NCBI GenBank assembly: GCA_964242735.1
Contig: CAXTAK010000023.1
Span: 1-35,851, forward strand
Direction of reading: 5' to 3'
DNA from: CADCUY01 sp964242735
GTDB lineage: Bacteria > Actinomycetota > Actinomycetes > Actinomycetales > Quadrisphaeraceae
Length of the DNA: 35,851 nucleotides
Below, one piece after another: positions 31,072 to 35,851 of this stretch. Made by a program: the position numbers and the translations under genes. Every line of letters begins with the position of its first letter. Within the stretch, counting starts at the first letter, position 1. The notes below the pieces were generated by a model that was not told the origin of the DNA, searched no databases, and saw nothing but the letters and a program-made list of their open reading frames with translations.

Positions 31072-31803
31072 GTGGCGGGCGACTTCGAGGGCAGGCGGGT
31101 CGCCGTGACCGGCGGCGCCGGCGGCATCGGCCTGGCGATCTGCGCCAGCCTGAGCGCGCAGGGCGCCCGCGTGCACGCCCTGGACCGGCGTGGGCTCGAG
31201 GACCTGCCCGACGGTGTGGACGGCGTCGAGGTCGACCTCACCTCCGAGGGCTCGGTGACGGCCGCGGTGGCCGGGCTCCAGGCCGAGGACGACCGCGGGG
31301 TCGATCTGGTGACCTGCGCGGGGATCGTCGAGGACGACGTGCCCGCCGAGGACATGTCGGTGGCGCAGTTCGACGCGGTGCTGGCGGTGAACCTGCGCGG
31401 GGTGTTCCTCAGCTGCCGGGAGTTCGGGCGGGCGATGCTCGCCCGCGGCGGTGGGTGCATCGTCAACGTCGCCTCGATGTCGGGGAACGCGGTCGTCAAC
31501 CACCCGCAGCGGCAGAGCGCCTACAACACGTCCAAGGCGGGGGTGAGCGCGCTGACGCGCTCGCTCGCCGTGGAGTGGGGGCCGCGCGGCGTGCGGGTCA
31601 ACGCCGTCTCCCCCGGATACGTCGACACCGCCCTGAACCACCGCAAGGCCTCGATGCACGAGCAGTGGCTGCGCGAGACCGTGCTCGGGCGCTTCGCGCG
31701 CCCCGAGGAGGTCACCGGCGCGGTCGAGTACCTGCTGAGCGAGCGGGCGGCCTTCTGCTGCGGCACGGAGCTGCTCATCGACGGCGGGTTCTCGCTGCGC
31801 TGA
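31072..31803 (+). CDS. SDR-family oxidoreductase, 243 aa
   Basis: A complete classical SDR: TGGAGGIG at 13-20, CAGIVEDDVP for the NAG position, INVASMSG with the catalytic Ser, SAYNTSKAG with Tyr and Lys, and a normal FCCGTELLIDGGFSLR end. VHALDRRGLE after beta-2 suggests NAD. I chose the GTG at 31072 because GGGGGAG precedes it; an ATG 99 bases upstream adds Arg-rich residues over the promoter. It is divergent from the isomerase-aldolase operon and resembles sugar/polyol dehydrogenases, so it probably supplies the oxidation step of that module. The substrate is unknown. Confidence 0.9.
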   Translation: MAGDFEGRRVAVTGGAGGIGLAICASLSAQGARVHALDRRGLEDLPDGVDGVEVDLTSEGSVTAAVAGLQAEDDRGVDLVTCAGIVEDDVPAEDMSVAQFDAVLAVNLRGVFLSCREFGRAMLARGGGCIVNVASMSGNAVVNHPQRQSAYNTSKAGVSALTRSLAVEWGPRGVRVNAVSPGYVDTALNHRKASMHEQWLRETVLGRFARPEEVTGAVEYLLSERAAFCCGTELLIDGGFSLR

Positions 31804-31842
31804 GGGGGGCGGTCGGGTGCGACACCGCGACGGCCGCGGAGC

Positions 31843-32430
31843 TCAGGCCACGGCCTCGCCGATCTGACTCAGGTGGCTGCGCTCGCCGTCGTGGTCGAGG
31901 ACGGTGAGGATCTCCACCGGGCCGTCGTGGGCGCCGATGACGTGCGGGGTCATGGTGGAGAAGTCGGCGGAGTCGCCCTCGTGGACGAGGACGGTGCGAT
32001 CGCCGAGCCGGAGGCCGGCGGTGCCGGACAGGACGGTGAACCAGTCACGACCGGGGTGCACGGCCAGGTGCTCCGGGCCGGTGGGCCGGTCGTGGGTGAT
32101 CCGCATCTTGGCCACCGTCACACCGTTCAGCGATCCCTCTCGGGACAGCAGCCAGGTGGTCACCCCGCCCGAGGAGCAGGCTCGCGGGCGGATCACGACG
32201 CTGTCGTCCTCGTCGGACTCGATGAGCTCGTCGAGGGTCGTCCCCAGGGCCTTGGCGATGGGCACCAGCTGGTCCAGGGCGATCCGGCGGGCACCGGTCT
32301 CGATCCGGCTCAGGTTCGACGGGCTGAGGTGGCAGCGGGCGGCGAGCGTGTCCAGGGTCCAGCCGCGGGCCAGCCGCAGACCGCGGATGCGTCGGCGGAC
32401 GACGCTGTCCAGGTCGACTCCTTGCTCCAT
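31843..32430 (-). CDS. XRE-family regulator with C-terminal cupin sensor, 195 aa
   Basis: Residues about 8-65 form an XRE HTH: RRRIRGLRLARGWTLDTLAA, RCHLSPSNLSRIETGARRIA and LDQLVPIAKALGTTLDELIE. A linker with a Cys (RACSSGGV) leads to a cupin-2 domain (about 120-185): HLAVHPGRDWFTVLSGTAGL, LVHEGDSADFSTMTPHVIGA. Such HTH-cupin proteins sense small molecules. It is divergent from the methyltransferase gene (47-base gap) and likely controls it. The ATG at 32430 lacks a Shine-Dalgarno sequence; TACAGT seven bases upstream suggests a leaderless mRNA. Confidence 0.9.
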   Translation of the reverse strand: MEQGVDLDSVVRRRIRGLRLARGWTLDTLAARCHLSPSNLSRIETGARRIALDQLVPIAKALGTTLDELIESDEDDSVVIRPRACSSGGVTTWLLSREGSLNGVTVAKMRITHDRPTGPEHLAVHPGRDWFTVLSGTAGLRLGDRTVLVHEGDSADFSTMTPHVIGAHDGPVEILTVLDHDGERSHLSQIGEAVA

Positions 32431-32437
32431 GAGCAAG

Positions 32438-32443
32438 ACTGTA
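32438..32443 (-). promoter_or_regulatory. Candidate -10 (TACAGT) of a leaderless XRE-cupin mRNA
   Basis: On the minus strand TACAGT is followed by seven bases and then ATG at 32430, with no Shine-Dalgarno sequence. The same 47-base gap must also hold the methyltransferase promoter, so the two directions probably share regulation. Confidence 0.35.
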
Positions 32444-32477
32444 TGACAGCGGCGCATGATGTGCCCATCCTGTTCGC

Positions 32478-33356
32478 GTGACCGAGCACGGGACCCATCA
32501 CCACCACGAGCCGCACCGACCGGGCGGCGCGGCAGCACACCGGCACGACGCCAGCCACACGGAACTCCTGGACCTCGACGCCGAGGTGGTCGGCCACCTC
32601 GACGAGCTCACCGACTGGGTCGGCCGGCACACGGCGAGCCTCCCGCGGAGCATCGTCGACGTCGACGTCGACGTCGGCGCCGGCACCGGTACCGGTACCG
32701 GCACGCTGGCCCTGGCGCGCCGCTTCGACCGCGCCCGGCTGGTCGCCATCGACGCCTCGGCCGAGATGCTCGAGCACCTCCGCACCGCAGCGCTCGGCCA
32801 GGACGTCGGCGACCGGGTGCGCCTGGTGCAGGCCGACCTGGACGCCGGCTGGCCCGACGTCGGCAGGGTGGACCTCGCGTGGGCGGCCTCGTCGATGCAC
32901 CACCTGCAGGACCCCGACCGCGTCCTCGGTGACCTGCACGCGGCACTGGAGCCGGGGGGTCTGCTGGTCGTCGTCGAGATGGACGGCATGCCGCGGTTCC
33001 TGCCCCGCGACCTCGGCCTCGGTCGTCCCGGTCTGGAGGACCGGTGTCGGGCCGCCACGGCGGCCGAGCGCTGGGACGCGCACCCGGACTGGGGCCCGCA
33101 CCTGCGGCGGGCCGGGTTCGAGGTGCTGGAGGAGCGCACCTCCACCCACGTGCGGGACCCGGCGCCGCCCGCCGCGCACCGCTACGCGCACGCGGTCTTC
33201 CGCGGTGTGCGGTCCGGCCTCGCGGGCCGGCTGGACGCCGAGGACCTGCAGACCCTCGACCGCCTGCTGACGGAGCACTCCCCCGAGTCACTGCTGCGCC
33301 GTCGTGACCTGACGGTCCGCAGCATGCGCACCGCCTGGGCGGCGCGCCGCCCATGA
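32478..33356 (+). CDS. Class-I SAM-dependent methyltransferase, 292 aa
   Basis: A Rossmann-fold methyltransferase. Motif I is IVDVDVDVGAGTGTGTGTLA (SAM binding), followed by LVAIDASAEMLEHLR (motif II, acidic ribose contact), VQADLDAGWPD, DLAWAASSMHHLQDPDRVL (motif IV) and LEPGGLLVVVEMDGMPRFLP. The N-terminus is His-rich (HGTHHHHEPH), perhaps metal-binding. Motif I is longer than the usual VDLGAGTGTGTLAL because of hexanucleotide repeats at 32655-32705. The GTG start is 47 bases from the divergent XRE-cupin gene. The stop overlaps the broken FAD oxidoreductase in an ATGA, a pairing I recall from intact actinobacterial loci. The substrate is unknown. Confidence 0.88.
   Translation: MTEHGTHHHHEPHRPGGAAAHRHDASHTELLDLDAEVVGHLDELTDWVGRHTASLPRSIVDVDVDVGAGTGTGTGTLALARRFDRARLVAIDASAEMLEHLRTAALGQDVGDRVRLVQADLDAGWPDVGRVDLAWAASSMHHLQDPDRVLGDLHAALEPGGLLVVVEMDGMPRFLPRDLGLGRPGLEDRCRAATAAERWDAHPDWGPHLRRAGFEVLEERTSTHVRDPAPPAAHRYAHAVFRGVRSGLAGRLDAEDLQTLDRLLTEHSPESLLRRRDLTVRSMRTAWAARRP
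32655..32705 (+). repeat. Hexanucleotide repeats inside methyltransferase motif I
   Basis: GTCGAC is repeated three times (32655-32672) and followed by a partial GTCGGC. Then GGCACC-GGTACC-GGTACC-GGCACG runs from 32682 to 32705. They encode Val-Asp and Gly-Thr pairs in the SAM-binding loop. Six-base units keep the frame, so copy number can change loop length but not abolish translation. Confidence 0.75.
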
Positions 33357-33925
33357 GACCACCCGAGCAGCAGGCGAGACGCAGGAGGACCGACGTGGAC
33401 ACCGACGACGGGCGGGACGTGGACGTCGCCCAGCCCCGCAACGCTCCCGCCAGCCACGCCCACGACGTCCTCGGGCACGAGGGCGCCTCACCACGCGACC
33501 TCCTCGCGGCCGGGCGGCGCGAGGCGCAGGCCTGCGGCGCGACCGTCCTCGACGCCCGCCGGCTCCTGCTGGCGAGCGGGCTGGTCGACGGGCTCCCGAC
33601 GTCCCCGGGGTGGAGGAGCAGTGGGGCCGCGACGTCATCCGCTGCGCGTGGTGCCACGGCTGGGAGGTGCGGGGGACGCGCACCGGCGTCCTCGGGACGA
33701 GCCCCGCGGGCGTGCACCGGGCCCTGGTGCTCCGGCAGCTCGGCGACCGCGTCACGCTCCTCACGCACACCGCGCCCGACCTCGGCGAGGCGCGCGAGCA
33801 GCTGGCCGCCGTGGGCGTGCAGGTGGAGGACGGACCCGTCCGGCGGCTGCGCTCCGACCAGGGCGACCTGCAGGCGGTCGTCCTCGACGACGGACGCGAG
33901 GTCCCCGTCGACACGCCCCGCCACC
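33353..33925 (+). pseudogene. Thioredoxin-reductase-like FAD oxidoreductase, decayed
   Basis: The ATG overlaps the methyltransferase stop. Recognisable pieces are PRNAPASHAHDVLGHEGASP, then ARRLLLASGLVDGLPTSPG and, after a frame change in the G-run at 33607-33610, VEEQWGRDVIRCAWCHGWEV, GVLGTSPAGVHRALVLRQLG, VTLLTHTAPD and VVLDDGREVPVDT. This is the order found in TrxB-like oxidoreductases (CxxC followed by HGWEV). Missing are the N-terminal FAD-binding GxGxxG strand, about 30 residues between DARR and the preceding helix, and the C-terminal third including the second FAD motif. One apparent base deletion adds a frameshift. Not functional. Confidence 0.65.
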
Positions 33926-33932
33926 TCGCGCC

Positions 33933-34112
33933 GGGGATGTGCTCACCGGCCGCGTCCGGTGAGGTGAGCGGACCGACCTGCGCCGCGCGAGCCGCTCCAC
34001 GCACCTCAGCGACACGCGCCGCAGCGACGCCGTCGAGCAGCTCATCACCGTGGCGGAGCGAGCCGGCGTCTCACTGACCCACCTCGCGATGGCCTTCGCC
34101 ATCGCGAGCACG
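33933..34112 (+). pseudogene. Aldo/keto reductase remnant with in-frame stop
   Basis: Directly after the oxidoreductase remnant, one frame reads GDVLTGRVR, a TGA, then GERTDLRRASRSTHLSDTRR, SDAVEQLITVAERAGVSLTH and LAMAFAIAS. This matches the aldo/keto reductase segment LTGKYRRGE...R...AVExLxxxAxExGxSLxxLALAF. The TIM barrel before it and the HPxVTSxIxGPRT segment after it are absent. About 60 residues survive, so this is a small relic. Confidence 0.5.
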
Positions 34113-34262
34113 CTCCTGCTGCGGCGCCCGGTCGAGGAGCGGACTGCCGCCTGGCCGGACCCACGGGCAACGGCATCGGGGGACGGAAGACGTCGGGCGC
34201 CACCACGGCACGAAGTGCCCCGGCAGCACGACGTCGGCCGCAGCCCGACTCCCCTGCGTCGG

Positions 34263-34745
34263 CAGGAGGGCGCGGCCGTCCCGGAGGACCTCTGCCGGGA
34301 AGGCGGGGTCCTGGGCCTCGCTGGACGCCGGGACCGTGCGGAGGTGGTGGTCGACGCAGGCACCCGAGACCGCGGGCGCGGGGACCTCGAGCAGGAGCCG
34401 GGCCAGCGCGAGGCCGGAGGCCCGCGGTGTCGAGGCGAGGGGCACCACCGCGCCCAGGAGGGGTGCGAGTGAAGTCGTCAGCCGGCGCGCGGAGGCGGGG
34501 TGCTGCCGGGACAGTCCCGTGCCGAGCACCAGGCCCGGGTCCAGGCACGTGACGTGGACGTCGGGGCGCTCGCGCGCCAGCGCTGCCGCCGTGGCCGCGT
34601 CCAGCAGCTCGGAGGTGGTGCAGCGCCGCCGTCCCGCCACCCCCGGCGCCTCGGCGACGGTCCGGACGTCGGCGAGCTGCTCGAGGTCGAGCACCACCGG
34701 CTCTCCGCCGACCTCGCTCGCCGCTGCCGCGACGCGATGTCCGCG
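34263..34745 (-). pseudogene. SDR remnant lacking its N-terminus and core
   Basis: The minus strand reads GHRVAAAASEVGGEPVVLDL, EQLADVRTVAEA, then jumps to CTTSELLDAATAAALARERP and DVHVTCLDPGLVLGTGLSRQ, ending with GACVDHHLRTVPASSEAQDP and FPAEVLRDGRALL. The pattern beta-2/beta-3, YxxSKLxN-like helix and LDPGLVxGTGL belongs to protochlorophyllide-reductase-like SDRs. The TGxxxGxG strand, the NAG motif and the catalytic Tyr and Lys (here C-T-T-S-E) are missing, and there is no start codon upstream. A relic. Confidence 0.5.
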
Positions 34746-34841
34746 GAGGTGACGCTGCGGGCACCACCGGGGCCCACCCCCACCTCCGTCGGCATGGCCC
34801 CGCGGCTCACCTGAGCCGGCCGCGAGCGGCGCCCGGGCACC

Positions 34842-34919
34842 TCACACCAGCGGTGGCGCGCCCGGCCCGACGCTCACCTCTGCGCTGCCGTCTCGCGTGG
34901 TCAGCAGCGGGGTGCTCAT
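34842..34919 (-). pseudogene. 25-codon N-terminal stub of an alpha/beta hydrolase
   Basis: The ATG overlaps the stop of the membrane-protein gene (34916) in an ATGA, so translation would be coupled. The product MSTPLLTTRDGSAEVSVGPG-APPLV stops exactly where an alpha/beta hydrolase would continue with the LVHGW oxyanion strand (typical start LLTTRDGT...GPAGAPPLVLVHGF). The rest has been deleted; the SDR relic begins about 100 bases on. It might still be translated as a small peptide. Confidence 0.4.
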
Positions 34920-35518
34920 CGCCGCCCACCGAGGCCGGTGAGCAGGGGGGCGAGCAGGCCGCGCAGTCGTGAGGGGGTGGCGACGGGCTCGAGCATCTCC
35001 TCGCGCTGCTGCTCGCCCTGCTGGGAGGCCAGGCCGATGATGACCGCGGTCAGGGAGGGGATCACCCACTGCAGGGCCCGCAGCTGCTGCTGGGTGGCCT
35101 TGACGTCCGCGGGGGTGCCCGTGGTGGGGATGACCCCGCTGGTGGCCGGCACCCGTCCCGCCTCGGCCAGCTCGGCGCCCAGCGCCCCGGACCACGCGGT
35201 GGCGCCCAGCGCGGCGGCAGTGACCGCCAGCTTGGCGTAGGTGTTGACCTTCACGTCGTCACGGGCCTGCACCCGGTGGGCGTTGCCCACCAGGATCGAT
35301 GCACCGCCGAGCAGGTGGGCCCCGATCGCCAGAGCGTTGACCGGTGCCCACCGGGCCCAGCCCGCGGAGGCCACCGGGTTGCGCTCGTTGGCGTCGCTCA
35401 CCGCCCTGGACGCGCCGTTCAGCCCCACGGCGCCCATCAGGGCGCCGCCCATCCACGCTGCGGCCCCCACGTCGTGAAGGACACGGCTGACGGTCTGCGT
35501 CCTGGTGCTCGAGGTCAT
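34916..35518 (-). CDS. Hypothetical membrane protein with about four TM segments, 200 aa
   Basis: No family recognised. Four hydrophobic stretches are visible: AAAWMGGALMGAVGLNGAS (about 19-37), VNALAIGAHLLGGASILVG (about 59-77), LAVTAAALGATAWSGALGAE (about 97-116) and WVIPSLTAVIIGLASQQ (about 150-166). The basic, Arg-rich C-terminus is probably cytoplasmic. GAAGGAGAG lies just before the ATG at 35518, a strong Shine-Dalgarno sequence. It is coupled to the hydrolase stub downstream, and its ATG overlaps the stop of a small upstream frame (35515-35706). Confidence 0.75.
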   Translation of the reverse strand: MTSSTRTQTVSRVLHDVGAAAWMGGALMGAVGLNGASRAVSDANERNPVASAGWARWAPVNALAIGAHLLGGASILVGNAHRVQARDDVKVNTYAKLAVTAAALGATAWSGALGAELAEAGRVPATSGVIPTTGTPADVKATQQQLRALQWVIPSLTAVIIGLASQQGEQQREEMLEPVATPSRLRGLLAPLLTGLGGRR

Positions 35519-35706
35519 CGGATCTCTCCTTCGTCGGTGGTGCCGGTCGTGGTGGGAGCGTGGTCGAACTGTCGGTCTCGCGCGACCGCGGTGGTGCCGG
35601 AGCCGTCGCGGACACCCGAGGAGCGGTCCACCACCACGATCGCGGCCCGGTGCACCGCGGCTCCGCCCACGGACCCGGGACGCACCACCTCCGTCAGACC
35701 CGGCAC
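35515..35706 (-). CDS. Small hypothetical protein, 63 aa
   Basis: A GTG-started frame, MPGLTEVVRPGSVGGAAVHR to TTGTTDEGEIR, with G/C at nearly all third positions. Its last codons contain the Shine-Dalgarno sequence of the membrane protein and its stop overlaps that gene's ATG in an ATGA, which supports real translation. There is no signal peptide or membrane segment and no known motif. The start is uncertain and the N-terminus could lie further upstream. Confidence 0.35.
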   Translation of the reverse strand: MPGLTEVVRPGSVGGAAVHRAAIVVVDRSSGVRDGSGTTAVARDRQFDHAPTTTGTTDEGEIR

Positions 35707-35822
35707 GGGCCGCCAGGGCCTGCGCCGTCGTGACGCCGGCCTCTTCGGCGCGGAGGGCGCGCAGGGCCTGGCGGGGTGGGACAGTTGCGGTGTCGAGTGT
35801 TGATCAGCACCGGGAGGCAGTG

Positions 35823-35851
35823 TTGACCCTCTCCTCCCAGCAGTTCCGCTC
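35823..35851 (+). CDS. Possible start of a gene running off the window edge
   Basis: GGGAGG at 35812-35817 is followed by GTG (35820) and TTG (35823), opening (V)LTLSSQQFR up to the last base. Five bases between the Shine-Dalgarno sequence and TTG is acceptable. Only about nine codons are visible, so the call is weak. It would be divergent from the small hypothetical gene at 35706. Confidence 0.2.

Noticed and set aside
1..35851. Phage, insertion sequence, integrase, CRISPR or tRNA-linked island
   Set aside because: No intact or partial transposase or integrase, no repeat-spacer array, no tRNA cloverleaf and no flanking direct repeats were seen. The pseudogenes look like in-place decay rather than island borders.

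Overview
The window is very G+C-rich DNA (third codon positions are almost all G or C), with GTG starts, 4-base stop/start overlaps and families typical of Actinomycetota: SorC regulator, F420-type reductase, GCS2/circularly permuted ATP-grasp fusion, XRE-cupin, Abi_C-like and DUF6454-like sequences. A Kineosporiales-like actinobacterium is plausible, but I cannot fix the genus. I saw no rRNA, tRNA, CRISPR array or intact mobile element.

Layout. (1) 0.15-6.2 kb: two overlapping hypothetical genes, a broken abortive-infection gene, a broken DltE-type SDR, a frameshifted ABM monooxygenase, a divergent intact SDR/TetR pair with an inverted-repeat operator, a MarR regulator with a suspect C-terminus, and a DinB/DUF664 remnant. 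(2) 6.2-8.5 kb: an EAL-LOV-GGDEF protein, probably a blue-light-responsive cyclic-di-GMP enzyme. (3) 8.8-15.0 kb: a tightly overlapping three-gene operon of GCS2/ATP-grasp ligase, asparagine-synthase-like amidotransferase and S9 peptidase. It looks like an amidated small-peptide pathway related in logic to N-acetylglutaminylglutamine amide synthesis, and is the best candidate for an uncharacterised system. A cytochrome P450 diverges from it. (4) 16.9-25.2 kb: a polyol/sugar locus. An FGGY kinase and a zinc dehydrogenase are read leftwards. A SorC regulator, an RbsA/RbsC/RbsB-type ABC importer and an SDR are read rightwards. (5) 25.6-27.6 kb: an F420-type reductase, a DUF6454 pseudogene and a collapsed antitoxin/PIN-toxin pair. 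(6) 27.6-31.8 kb: a four-gene operon (cupin phosphoglucose isomerase, KDPG/KHG-type aldolase, shikimate-dehydrogenase-like protein, 2-hydroxyacid dehydrogenase) divergent from an SDR, a second sugar or sugar-acid module. (7) 31.8-35.85 kb: an XRE-cupin regulator divergent from a methyltransferase, then remnants of a TrxB-like oxidoreductase, an aldo/keto reductase, an SDR and an alpha/beta hydrolase, then a small membrane-protein operon and the possible first codons of an edge gene.

How it fits together. Regions 4 and 6 probably cooperate: import, oxidation to a ketose, phosphorylation, isomerisation, and aldol cleavage or redox side reactions; the substrate cannot be told from sequence. Apparent single-base indels lie almost entirely in isolated genes (1.2-5.4, 26-27 and 33.6 kb) and are absent from the long operons. 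That favours real gene decay over random sequencing error, though read-level checking is needed. Five genes have a TANNNT hexamer 6-7 bases before the start codon and no Shine-Dalgarno sequence, suggesting leaderless mRNAs.
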